Shown piece after piece: positions 41,843-54,637 of a DNA stretch of 64,000 nucleotides; position 1 is the first letter of the stretch; the number at the start of each line of letters is the position of its first letter. A program made the position numbers and the translations under genes. This stretch comes from Tubulanus polymorphus. Its lineage: Eukaryota; Nemertea; Palaeonemertea; Tubulaniformes; Tubulanidae. The stretch is from positions 17,202,001 through 17,266,000 of the forward strand of contig NC_134025.1 of the NCBI RefSeq assembly GCF_964204645.1, written 5' to 3'. The notes beneath the pieces are model-generated. The model ran no database searches. It was not told the origin of the DNA and saw nothing but the letters and a program-made list of their open reading frames with translations.

Positions 41843-42564
41843 GGCGGGGCGACTACCTGGCCAGGATTTCGCTCGGGTACAAGAATTAATATCTTTTCCC
41901 AGAGGAGGAATTATACTTCCCCCAATATTTTCGTAACCCGATTATATTGTCTCAGGGCGAATCCGAGTAGCAAACGCCTATTTTATTTATTATAGGCCTA
42001 TGCATGACAAATAAACATTATGAGTTTTCCGGTTTGCTCGGCTACCCGTACTGGCGGAGTAGTCTAGAGAGGCCAATGAAAACTCCGGTTTGCTGAACCA
42101 CCCCTCTTTGCGGGGATGCGGTATGATGTTTGATCTGGCAGTTTCAAGTGGTTAATGGCTGTTTCAAGTGCTTACAACGATGCTTATTACTCCGTGGTAC
42201 ATGGTGGTTTAAAAAAAGATTTCATAATAATACGCTCACCGCGTGGGCTTCGTAGAAAGACCACTACCTGTGACCTTCCTAAATTTTAATTGTCCTGTCC
42301 GATTTGGTTTCATCCAATTGAGAGACTGCCTTTTCCAGTTAGGGCATTTTAGGATCACGTCACTCCAGGAAATGACTTAACGCTTTTGGGCCCCTTTGTC
42401 GGTTCCACATGTTTCATTTGAGCTATAGACCACAATGGTGACACCATGATGGTCAGTAACTGACCAATTGAGATATCCCCGAGTCTGAACACTTGACTTC
42501 GAATTTCGGAAATTTATCATGTAATGTTTGTTTTCAAACTACTTAGGAATCATCATTGCAAATT
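41843..42564. other. Gene-free stretch
   Basis: No supported gene. CCGGTTTGCT occurs twice (about 42030 and 42085). Nothing else is recognisable. Confidence 0.4.
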
Positions 42565-43160
42565 ATTCACTGACCATCACTGACCACCAATGACCACAAT
42601 TCAAACTTTTCGAATATGAAAACGATATACCGCGTTGTGGTGTCAAACTAGAAAGGATTCGCCATTGAAAATTAATAAATTGACCATCACTGACCACCAC
42701 TGACCAATTTAAACTTCTTGAAAGAACGATAACCGGTACCGCATTAGATGTGAAACAAGAAAGGATTCGCCAATAAAAATTAATAAATTGACCATCACTG
42801 ACCACCACTGACCAATTGAAACTTCTTGAAAGAATGATATACCGGTACCGCATTTGGTGAGAAACTAGAAAGGATTCGCCATTAAAATTCATAAATTGAC
42901 CATCACTGACCACCACTGACCAATTGAAACTTCTTGAAAGAACGATATACCGGTACCGCATTTGATGTGAAACTAGAAAGGATTCGCCATTGAAAATTCA
43001 TAAATTGACCATCACTGACCACCACTGACCAATTGAAACTTCTTGAAAGAACGATATACCGGTACCGCATTTTGGTGTGAAACTAGAAAGGATTCGCCAT
43101 TAAAATTCATAAATTGACCATCACTGACCACCACTGCCCAAGTGAAACTTCTCAAATATC
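42565..43160. repeat. 108-bp satellite array
   Basis: Five full units and a partial one, starting at about 42680, 42788, 42896, 43005 and 43114 plus a diverged first copy. The unit contains TTGACCATCACTGACCACCA, CTTCTTGAAAGAACGATATA and GAAAGGATTCGCCATT. The internal GACCATCACTGACCACCACT is itself a short repeat. Long ORFs on the minus strand here are just the repeat unit being translated, since 108 is a multiple of three. Confidence 0.92.
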
Positions 43161-46100
43161 GTGATCGAATTCGAAAGTGCTTTTCGTCGTATATTGCTAT
43201 TTCAAGAAACCAGCAGAAAGTTTTGCTACTGTTTTTGAATGGCGTTGACATGATGGAAATTTATTACCCATAAATGGGTTACACATCTGGATCACAGCAC
43301 CTCACTTGCCGCAGTGCGTTATTTTCACCGCATAGTAATGATAATACATAAACTTTTTTACTACTTGACTCAAAGCTTGACTCGAATCATCGGAACAGTA
43401 CTGCGTTTGAAAACTCAACGAATAGAAAATATTTGCGGGAAGCGCCTACAAATAAGTTATAATAAGATTAATTAATCGATGCATGAAAAACAATTAAATC
43501 ACAAGGTGACTAACACCCGTCTTTCAACCAATCTGCGCGATACCAATTAATTAAATCATTAAACGCATTGGGTTCCTAATATTTGAAATCATGTGATACA
43601 ATAGTTGTTCTTTAGACTTGGCCACTTTCATTTTAGAAAACCGCGTACTAGACCAGTGGTCACCGAGGCATTAACCATTCCTTCAAGTTTTGAAAATTCG
43701 ATGGTAACGCGGATTCTTCGCCTCTAAAAACTGTTTCGTTAATAGTTTTCTTTATATGAAAAGTGTTCATAGGAATTGAAATTTGGAGTGATATCAGTCA
43801 CAGCTGTAACCCTTTTTCATTGTCAGTTCTTTTTTGGAATTCAAGTAGATTAGTGAAAATATCAATGATGAAGTTCACTTATTATATCAAGTACCGTTTT
43901 TACTGTCGCATGCGAGTCGAAACAAAAAGATCTATCCAACTGCATATCTTCGGGTATAAACTGTGATATCCTTCAGTATGTTATGAATATCTTTAAAAAT
44001 TTGTGTTCTAGTATAATACCCGAAGGTTTAACTATCGGACACATAAAAGATTCGCCATAATCAAAGTTTTTAAGAAAATCTTTCTTCGAGAAAGAAAGAT
44101 CTTTAAAAGAACGATTGGCGTCAAACTAATCCATTATGGACTGTTGTGAATTTATTGAATAATCCACCTGAGAAATTTAAAGATTTCGAAGCGAAATTTA
44201 TTCATATAAATCAAAAATGCATGAATAACTTGACGTTATTTGCGGGTCTCATGAAACACTTTCGTGCGCTCTTTTTAAATCTAAAATAGCATAAATACAT
44301 GCGTGTTTCGTTATAAACAAGGTTAAATTCCAAACGCACATGAAATATGGAGCCTGTATCACACGATATACACATCTTGAATTTTCTCTTACTACGTAGG
44401 CCCTTTCCAAATGGCAATTGTTCAGTTAACGGCCGACATTCAGAGGCACCTAAAAAACCGGTTGTATAGCACTTGAGATTTTCAGTGTAGGGCACATCTC
44501 ACATCGACTCGGCTCGCGGTCGGTGGTTTAATGGGAACACATCTGGTTGTTACTAGTTTAACAGGACGAATTCAGAAAACTTTTTTCAAATGTCTTTGAT
44601 AACTTTTTATCTTCTTAATTATATTTCGCTGATTCCATAGATATTTTTTCATGAAAATTGCTCCAGTGATAACGGATTTAAACATACATGTAAAATGATT
44701 ATTTTCAAAATATTCAATTTTCTCCGATTTTGAAGAAATTCTGACACAATATCATCTCCATTCGACACATGATTTTACTTCGGCGCCTTTGAAGGGAGTG
44801 TCACTTGTTGTTGAGTTCATATTTAGTCAAACAAGAAGATATGCCTGATTCCTTTTTAGAATTTAGATTTCGACGGATATCATCAAATTACTAGAAAGGG
44901 ACAGCAGCTTTCGGTCATCCGCAAAAAAATACCTAAAATGCTCTCCTAGGGTTATGGAAAAACATGTCACGAAACATACGGAAAATCCTTTGTTTGGTAG
45001 ACTGAAATTATTGAACTCTTAAATAGCAACATTCAGAGAAACAAAAACATAAGAATATATTCTCGCCCACCCTTAAAAAAAACAACGTGATTTCAATTGA
45101 AGATGACACGTAGCCTCATATCAAATGATATAAACGCATCAGAGCCTATATATTCATTCTCTTTACGAGGATGGGTCTCCACATTCATAGGATACGATAC
45201 GAGATTCGTGGGTACGAATGATGAATACAACTGATAAAGCGCCAATTTCACTGATTCTTGCACATAAAGGTGTTTTAGAGTAATCTAGTTAACAGGTGTG
45301 TTTTAGGAGTATTTTGAATTTAAATTCAAATCTGGGTTCATGACGAATATTGAGCATTCTAGGGCTGGAACAAGAAACGTGTGGGATCGTCCGCCAATGG
45401 TATCGCCAAAGAAATAATAAGGAGCCAGTCCGTGGCGGCTATTGAAAGCGACGACCGCATGTGAATGCATTGATTGAATGACATCTCAAGTCAGATTATA
45501 TAAAATTAAACATGATATATGGATAGGTTATTCCATATATACATACTGGTAAAAATGATGCCCAATACGTGATATAAATGTTCAATTAAAAAGTAGAAAC
45601 CGAATCCATAATTCAGTCTGGTATTGTTATAACATCAAACACTCAAATTTAATCCTTTGTGAGATTGGTAGCCAGTGTAGATGAGCAAGAATAGTGGTAC
45701 CTAATTTTAATGTGGACTGTTCAATAAGTTGGAGTTTGTGTAAAGATGAATGAGTTTAAAATGGAGTGGAATTTAGATAATACTGTCTATTACTCAATCT
45801 TTTTATTGATCATAAGAAATTGTGGTAAAATATTTGACTCTAGGGTTGGTTTTAGATTGTATCTCTCCACGCCAGAGGTAATCACGGATATTGGACTACA
45901 CAAAATTCCTTGTGTACAGCTCAACTTTTTAAATCCCTGGAAAAGCTCGCCACGGATATATCTCAGTAATGATTAATTTTCCCACAAATTCTCCCCTTCG
46001 AAAAACCTAAACAACCAATGTACGCTTGCTCTAAGTTTGCCAATGCACTATTGTTACCTTTTCTAGCTATTTGCACTAGCTGTTTGTCGCAAATAGATTG

Positions 46101-48764
46101 CATCCTCTATTACAGGAGTAAAGGATACAGCTCTGGGACCCGTTTCTCAAAAGAAAGTTTAAATTAACCATCATCCAATATGATACATGACTAAATACAC
46201 TGAAAAAGATCAACTATGTACACATTTCAAATTTCAAACCATGTTTTATCATTAGAAAATTACGACACAACGTTCGATCTCTCACTAGAGATAATCTTTT
46301 TGAATTTGTACACTGAGTTTTCGTATCGTATTAGGCCTATCGTATTTTCAATTCTCTGCTTTTGAGTCAACAAGTACAAAGTTATTTTAGCAATGAAAAT
46401 TTAATTGTCATTATAAATGTTAACTATCCACTGGTAAACTTACTAACTTTTGGCAACTGACCTTAGATCGTGGAATGGTCTCAGGTGGCCAGCTGATCCA
46501 CTCTTTATTTATACTACTAAAGAAATATACAGTATAAGACGTAAAAAGTATATGAACATATTATTTATCTTTATATCGCGATAATTCGTGTACGTATGAT
46601 TGAAAAACGATATTCTATCGAATCTCATGGTACTTATGATTATTGTGTATAGAATCAATAATTAGCAACCTTCCACGGATACGAAGCAGCCTAAGTTTAC
46701 ATCCTACCAAAATTATCCTCGAAACTCTCAGCATTATTTCAAGGGTCGGTCTTAGAAAATATATGAAGGACGTGTTCACAGGTTAACGAGGCCAAAAATC
46801 TTCCCCAAAATTTCAAATTTTTACAAGCAAAGATAATATACTTCATGCTTTTGGTGCAGAAAAAAATACATATGTCCACAAAATGCAAATTGTGTTTTCA
46901 AAGTAAACGATTGAGTGTGGAATTGTTTCGAATTCAAGGTTTTCCCATTAACACTCCGGTATTTTTCAATAAGATAAGTCAAACTATTGTTGTGATGGCC
47001 AGTTGAATACTTCATCATTATATTGAAAGATATGTTATACTTAATGCATCTTTTCTTAGGCCTTACAGCTTTCTCTATTGGTTAGCGTTGTGATCACTCA
47101 AAATTAACCATAAGTTTGAATTCTCACTGATCTACTACATCTCTATAACAAAAATATATTTCATATCAGGCAATTAGCTTTGATCTGTGGTCAGTGGACA
47201 GCAGCTACGAAACATTTAAAACTACTACATTATCATTCCATCTATTCATGTATATATAATATGATATGATATCTTCTTTGTTCAGTTTAAAGGTCTTGAT
47301 CGTAAAAGTTTGACAAGTCTCGCATGTTGGTACCGATACGCACGTTCACGCGAGTGAAATGTGCACGTTACAGGCTCAAATGCGCACGTTACAATTACAA
47401 ATGGAAACGTTGTTCGTTCAAGACCCTACGTAAAAATCTTATGCATTTTAGCGGAATTTCAAAGTTAGCTCGCTACCTACAACAAAAATCGGACAAGACT
47501 TTTTCAAGCGACAAATTTAAATGTAAGAGCTAGTAGTACCAACGAAGGATTCACTTAACATATAAATTACTTATGGGGGTTCTGGTTAGCACTGGTAACT
47601 GGTCTGTACTGGTCAAGCATTGGTCAGTTACACAATTTTTAGATTAATGCCCACATCATATCTAGTTATTTGACACCAAACAACTTAATTGTTTGCAAAA
47701 CAAATAATTTACTATATGGTCAGTACTGGTCATGCATTGGTCAGTTAAAAGACCATAGTCCACGCCACATTTGATACCAAACATGATTGGATTGTGTCGT
47801 TTCGAAAATTTATCTGTTGGGCAATTTGTGGTCAGCCCTGGTTCGTTAGGTTCTTATTTTGCGGGCATTTTATCTCGAACCACCGAAAGACCGAATCACT
47901 AATTAATTCACCAGATCTTTAATTGCTGAAAATGAAGATTAGTGTTTAACTAATAGACCTTGTCTGAACAAAATGTCTCTGGTATGGGTCCTATGGAATC
48001 ATGTCCTTAACTGTACACCGTACTGTATCTTTGTACTGTATCTTTTTATGTTCACTACTACCGTAATTGACTATGATGTTTTCAAGTGGTCTTAAGTAGC
48101 GCTAATAGCCGAAAGTCGTTGATTTATGTGAAATTTACATACAGCGCCACCCGTTGATAGTAAAACTAACCCGAGCAATACGGGTGTTAAATAGATACGC
48201 TTGCAAACCGGCATTCTCATAATGAAAGATACGCTACCCAGGAGAGAAACGCTATAGGCCTACGTACACCATCAGGTTCGAAACCCTGCCGTGGGAGGAT
48301 GCGGTATTGTGATACTAATTGGTGAACGAATTTTGGTAATTTCTAACAAGCGACAAGTTCGCCATCTATCTAACATATCTTGCGATCACACACTCGTTCA
48401 GATATTGATTGAATATCGGTACATTGTGATACTCAACACGTCCTTGCGTATAACGGAAATCATCTAAAATTGCATACAAGCTCCTGTGAACCAACGGATT
48501 ACTTATTCGACAAGTCGGATGAGGAATAACGAAATAGTAAGTGACTGAATGAATTGAGTAGTGTGTGGGCGTCGTTAGCCCCCTTGTTAATCTTTAAAAA
48601 ATTCAAACAGCTCCAATCTAACTGAAAGAAATCGTGTTGGAATGGGGAGGGAGGGCTCAAATAACAATATGACTTATATGTTTTTTAAATTTTTGAATTA
48701 TCTTCAGGAGATATCACGAATTGAGCGAAAAGTGTCTTTGACTTGCTATGTACAGTACCTACCA
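43161..48764. other. 5.6-kb gene-free region
   Basis: Only short ORFs, none matching a family I recognise. Small structures: a hairpin around 44065-44105 (AGAAAATCTTTCTTCGAGAAAGAAAG), and GTCAGTACTGGTCATGCATT-type repeats at 47590-47850 related to the satellite above. Probably intergenic or intronic host DNA full of old repeats. Confidence 0.45.
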
Positions 48765-50377
48765 CAGGGACCTGACTAAAACAATTTTTGACCCCAGTAT
48801 CCTAGGTACTATATATAAAGAAACATCGATCAGAAATTTTGAACCGATTTTTACAAACGAGGACTTTTTGGAAAGATTGGACCCTGAACTTACTTCTGAA
48901 TATCGTTATTTCCATTTTAATTGATAATCCTGTTCAAAGCCTAGGGAATGTAAAACCGGGCCGAGATTGAAAAACGGCTCCTCACATTACCGTGGTCGCC
49001 GCATGGTGGCGCCCGCTGATAAGTACCGCACTCAATGCTATAACGCGATGTTTTCTAATCACATTTTTGCGCATTTTAAGAATAACTACAACGCGCAACA
49101 AATATTCTTAGATTAATTACATAAATGTAAGATATTTGGCCTAATTTGCTAGGCTATGTCAAAAGTTTTTTATTTGAATTTTCGTATTAAGCGCGGAGCT
49201 ATGATTAATGGCCGCCGTGTCGCAAATTTGAAACCCGGTTTCGATCTCGGTCAAATTTTGCGTTTGCTACAGACAAGATTATCATTTTAATCAGAAATAA
49301 CGATATGCAGAGGTAAGATTTGAGTCTAAGCTTTCCAAAAAGCCCTTGTTTGTTTCACTGAGAACCTTAGTGTCAGTGGTATATCGCTGACGCGACCCCT
49401 GACACTAAGTCGCGGAAGCCATATACGCGGTGATTTTAAATTCTTTTTAATTCAACTCTAATTATATCATCACTACTCAGCTCTCATTCAACCGATTTCA
49501 AAAAGTAACCCATCATTGCAATCCTCTGATCTTTCTTGTTCTTACTGTTGTGTTTATTTAGTCATTTTGTCATCGTATTTTGTGTATGAAACGATTTTTC
49601 ATGACTTTTCAAATAGGCTATCCACGAGTCGCGCAGAGCGGTATCTATTGTTGTGTTGCTAAGATATTGATTTTTTCATGCGTGTGAGTCTCGCGAGGAA
49701 CCGTTTTTTAGTAAAACAAAAGCGGTACTAAAATATTTCTAGAGGCAATTTCCAGCCACTTGAACTTCAAATATATTCTTTGGAGTGTAAACAATGAAAA
49801 CATAACAACATAAGGTCAGTGTAGGTAGTTTATTTATTGAAATCGGATGAGTAGTTGCCGAGTACTGAGTGGTTAAAGTACCGACTGAGTGCCAGTCGGC
49901 AATTTCGACGTAAAATAACGACTACGTGACTGGGTGGGTGGTTCACGCGAGCTCTTTAGTATTGGCAGTATACGGAGCTCCGCGAACCGGCCATTCTCAG
50001 GACTGGGTGAATTGTTTGTGAAAATTGGTTCGGAATTTCTGGTCGAAAGCGCCGTTTGTTTTAAAAAATCATGGTCATATTGACTTCCAGGCTGGTGCGG
50101 TACAGACGGATTTTGCTGATTTTTTCGGATTAATCGAACGATTTAACAATCTCAAAGACACTCTTATCTTTCTCAAACCACCCAGTCTAACGCGTTATCT
50201 TAAATTCGTTATCTTTAAGAGTAATCTTACTTGAAGCGGATTGGATTATCAATAACGAAGTTACGAACTGGTGAAGTGACATACCTATCGACCGATCTGA
50301 CGGAGAGTTGGCTCCCTTGTTTTCTTATATATAGTACCTAGGATACTGGGGTCAAAATTTTTTTGGTCAGGTCCCTG
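48765..50377. mobile_element. Non-autonomous DNA transposon with ~57-bp TIRs
   Basis: The left end CAGGGACCTGACTAAAACAA ... CCTAGGTACTATATATAA (48765-48822) is inverted at 50322-50377 (ATATATAGTACCTAGGATAC ... GGTCAGGTCCCTG). 1613 bp, no coding capacity. The CAGGG terminus is hAT-like. Flanks share only TACC, so no clear target duplication is seen. It lies about 130 bp left of P4. Confidence 0.75.
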
Positions 50378-50509
50378 TGTACCGTACAATACCGGTGGGT
50401 CCTCCTTGTTACCGCGATGACGTATTATTCCTTATCGATTTTAACACTTAATCATGTTATATCAGTAATAAATACGGCGCTATTGCACTTTCGTACCCCC
50501 CTCCCAAAA

Positions 50510-51611
50510 ATATTTATTGGTGAATATTACTATTATTTGAAAGATGATTATTATAATAATATCACTTATAGAAATCAAAACAAAATATTAGCAGAATCAA
50601 CTTTGAGTAATTTAGAATCATCTAGAATTAAAAGAAAAAGTAATAGTAATGAAATAGAAAATGTTACCGACACAGAAATAAATCAAAATAAAACAGTATT
50701 TAAACAATGAATTAATGAATTATTTGAAATAATCAAAAATAATTTAGAAACAGAAACAACTTCTGAACAGAATATAACTTCCAAAACTAGTTAACTTAAA
50801 TCAAATAAAGTTCCAATTGAAAAACTTTTACCAAATGGGTTACTTGATGCAACAGATCAAGAATTGGAAGATTTAAATGTATTTTCTGATAAAGCAATTA
50901 GAGAAATTATTAGTATAAGACTTGCATCTGATAAAATTGCGCATGATAAAAGTATAAGAGATTTTAAAATTAGAACTTTAGAAAAAGATAGAACTGATAA
51001 AATTAAAGAAATAGAGCAATTAAAATTAGATAGAGATAATAAAGTTACTGAAGAAATTGAAAAAAAGAAATGCATATTTAGAAAAAGAAAAAGATGATTT
51101 AGAATATAACATAGAATTACAGGAAGAAGAAATTAAATTATTAAAAAAATCCTATGATTATAATATGAATAGATTAAAAGCTATTTTTAAAGATTTGTTG
51201 ATAAAACTAAATTCTGAAATATCATTAAAAGATAGAATAAAATTATTATTTAAACTAGAAGGTATAACAATTCTTTCAATTCTAACAGCTGTAACTACGT
51301 TATTTACAACAATTGGATTAGCTATTTCAAATTCATTAAAATCTACGCCTACACCCAATAAACCTCCAAGTCATAATAATTCTATACAAGATAAAGTTAA
51401 AGATGGTTTAAGAAAATTAGCAAAATATCTATGGGAACTATCTAAAAAATCTACTGCAGCTTTACCCGGAGTTATAGCATCAATTTTTGGTTTTGTATTA
51501 AAATCTGCTGGAAATATTCTTAGTTTTGCTGCTGAACATATTATTTTATTTTTAATTACAATTGTTAGTGCTATTATTTTTGGGTTAGTGAATATGATAA
51601 AAAATAAATAA
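50510..51611 (+). pseudogene. Coiled-coil/TM protein, P4 copy, 5' truncated
   Basis: Begins inside the variable middle region (GEYYYYLKDDYYNN, like P3), passes TGA and TAA codons (50708, 50792) and a frameshift near 51065, then an open coil-TM half (51057-51611) with LSILTAVTTLFTTIGLAI, LPGVIASIFGFVLKSAG and ILFLITIVSAIIFG. Confidence 0.72.
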
Positions 51612-52499
51612 TTAATTTTTTTGTTAAATAAATGAGTGGGAGTTAGGATAGATATATAGATCCTTCTAAGAATTCAAAAATATCTAATGCTATTAAAGCA
51701 GAGAGATCTCATCATATAATTACTCATAACCCTTCTAATATTAATCCTGATGAAACTTTATATGTTAGAATCCCGAGATTAAATCAAAATACTTTTTATG
51801 TTCCAAATAGTATTTATTTGTCAGCTGATATAAATGTAACTGGTAATGATAATAATTATGTTGTAGATAATGTTGGGAGATATTTGATTAAAAAATTAAC
51901 TATAAAGATCGGACCAGAAACAGTTTTCTCATTAGATGATTATAATTTATTTATGCATTACAAAGATTTATGGTTAACAAAAGAAAATAGAAAGAATATG
52001 ATATTTCAAGGCATCCAATCAGAAAACCATAATAAATTAAGATCAGAAGCTAATAATGCAATAATAACTAATGCTACAGATAATTTGATAAAAAAAGATT
52101 TATGGAAGCAAATATAAAATTCCATTAGACTTTGAATTGATAAATAATAATGCACCTTTATATAAATACGCAATTCAAGAAGATATTATATTCGAGATAA
52201 CATTTGCTCCTGTTAATGAAATTGTATTATCAAGTGTAGTTAAAGATATGGGTTATAAATTATCGAATATATGTTTAGAAAATGACACAGTAACTGATGA
52301 AAATATTGCTAGCACAATTCAAACTCAATATCACGAAGGATTTTCATTATTATATGATTATATATTGAAATATTTAAAATTGTAACTATTTGTGCAAATG
52401 ATGAAATAATTAATGAGAATATAGCTGCAAAGCAGCGATAACGGGTTTTCTGCACAGTCTTTGAATCCTGTTCAATGGTTAACACAGTAGGCGATAATT

Positions 52500-52720
52500 A
52501 CTCTTTATGATTTCGACAAAGCATTTGATAAGGTACAACATCAGCCATTACTAAACAAGGCTATTAGGAAACAGTATCGATGATAGGTTGCCGAAATGGC
52601 TCAGCATTATATCTGAACGAAAACTTGTAGCCGAAATCAACGGAACGCCTCATCTTGGAATAAGTTGGTCTAACTAGTGGAGTCACGCAAGGTAGTATCC
52701 TAAGTCGTCTTCTAATGTCC
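52500..52720 (+). pseudogene. LINE reverse-transcriptase remnant
   Basis: Motif A YDFDKAFDKVQHQPLLNK, then LPKWLSIISERKLVAEINGT and VTQGSIL (motif B), in shifting frames with stops. Related to RT of CR1/Jockey/BovB-like LINEs but a different family from 22605-24037. Short and dead. Confidence 0.7.
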
Positions 52721-52799
52721 TGAAAAATGACATACACAGTAATCCAAGATATACCAGACCGAGTAAATTTCCAAAACAACCTTAACACGCTGTTCAACC

Positions 52800-53280
52800 A
52801 AAAAACTTAATGATCCGACAAGAAAATCTTGTACGCTTTTTGTTTGAACCAAAACTTTTCTTCATTCTGAAAGCTATGTTATTGTTGAAATGAAAAACTC
52901 TGTCCCGGCAAAAAATTTGGTTGAGCGAAAACAAATTTTTCGAACGAATGTTTGAATGAAAACAATTCTGTTTCGATTGAACAAAATACTTAATACTTTT
53001 GGTTCGGAGAAAAAACTTTTTACAATATACTTGTTCGAACGAAAAACTTAATGTTCTGACAAGAAAATTCTGTTCAAATTTAAACGATTCTGTTAGATCG
53101 GACGATTGTTCGAACGAAAAAACCTTTCGTTTCAACAAAAAAGTTTGTTCAACTTTGTTCTAACGATTTTTTCAAATTGGTTCAACCGAACAGAATATTG
53201 GTTCGAACGAAATAAATTTTGTTCCGTAGAAAGAATTTACAAGCGAAAGGTCTTTTAAACGAGAAAAAAGATATTTCTTG
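52800..53280. repeat. Degenerate GTTCGAACGAAAA repeat field
   Basis: Irregular repetition of TTCGAACGAAAAA, AACTTAATG and GACAAGAAAATTCTG motifs. An apparent minus-strand ORF across it is a by-product of the repeat. Confidence 0.65.
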
Positions 53281-53872
53281 GGCTCCTTAGTAACTCAAAG
53301 CCGGACGTAGGTTGGCCTTGTGACGTGATGCGATCCTCGCGTTGCATCGCAAGTTTCGGTGCAAATCGGTTGCGATACGATTGTCAGCGACTGTGTGCGA
53401 CTAGTTTCTGCCAGTCGCAAGAGCACGTAGGTCGGTTGTGACAGTCATGTCGCGTTGCAGAAAGTAGAACACGTGCGACTCCTTGTCACTGGCGTTGCTG
53501 ACAGTCACAACCTGTCGCAAGGGAGGATAGGTGGATGAGTCGTTGCGACACAATCGTCGCTGGCGGTCGCAGTGAATGGCCTCGCAGTGAGTCACAAGCC
53601 ATCGCAAGTCCGACCCACCCCCGGCTTAAGTCATAGGAATAAGGGGAATACCAGTTTCATTTATGATGAAAAGTCTGGCTTATAAAGCTGTCTGCTCAGA
53701 CGAAATTTTCAAAAAAATCTTCATTTTTGTCAATAAAATTGATAATTGTGATTGATCGTTACAAGTCAGAACCAGTAAATCACTAATTAACATGCACTTT
53801 AATAAATCTGATTCCTCCTTTACAGTGAACTTAGCTTTAACCTAGTAGAGGCTACTAGCCTATGTAGGCCTA
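53281..53872. other. GC-richer simple-repeat region before pogo
   Basis: Repeats of TCGCAAG/GTTGCGA/GTCACAA-type motifs at 53320-53620. No gene. Ends at the TA target of the pogo element. Confidence 0.5.
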
Positions 53873-54637
53873 GGGTAACTCCACGTAATTTCGGAAGACC
53901 ACATAAGTTTTTTTTCTACAGCATCTCCGCGGTCGCGGAGAGGGAATACCTACGTGGATTAGGCCAAATTAGATATAGGGGAGGTAGGTTGGTATTTCCT
54001 GGGAATTCCACGGGATTCCGCGCCATTTTGATGACGTAGTACGCATTTCTTTCTGGCACACGAAATCAGCGCGGCAGGGCGAAAAAGTCAGTCATGTAAG
54101 TAAATTATTGATTCGCCCCGCTTTTACGGAATTTCGTGGCAGCCGATACGTAAACACTGCCAAGAAGTTCTAGGAAGTCGATAGTTTGTTTATAAACATT
54201 CATTTTCTATCGGAATACGCTCATCGTAAAAAAAACGGCGATTTTCAAGAACTCGCTCGCCTACACATAATTTCGGAAATCCCACACCCAGCTTTCACGG
54301 CTCTTCCACATAATTTCGGAAGTTCCGAAATTATGTTAGATTAGTTACGCGTATGTTTACACAGCTGTTATCCACATTAAATAAGACTGTGATGCTGATT
54401 AGTTAGGCCTATCAAAGAAAGAAAGTCAGGTTTAGAACTATTTTCTCTAGGCTCATTCATTCATGAATTCAGGTAGGGCTACCACCATCCAGATTCAGTC
54501 AAAATAAGATCTTGGTCTAGGCTGTCATAACAAATTACAGAAACAATCTATCCAGGCCTAACGAAATATTTTTTTTACATTTTCTTTCACCTCGGTTCAT
54601 AATAAAGAAGGTCATGTTTTCATTTCTTTTTTATAGA

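Noticed and set aside
42563-43251. Minus-strand ORFs of 132 and 79 codons
   Set aside because: They are the 108-bp satellite translated; repetitive peptide without family resemblance.
44211-50234. Short ORFs at 44211, 45746, 46821, 47324 and 50025
   Set aside because: No recognisable domain, no splice context, no homologue within the window.
52794-53138. 114-codon minus-strand ORF
   Set aside because: Lies in the GTTCGAACGAAAA repeat field and encodes repeated FEQ/LRT-type residues only.
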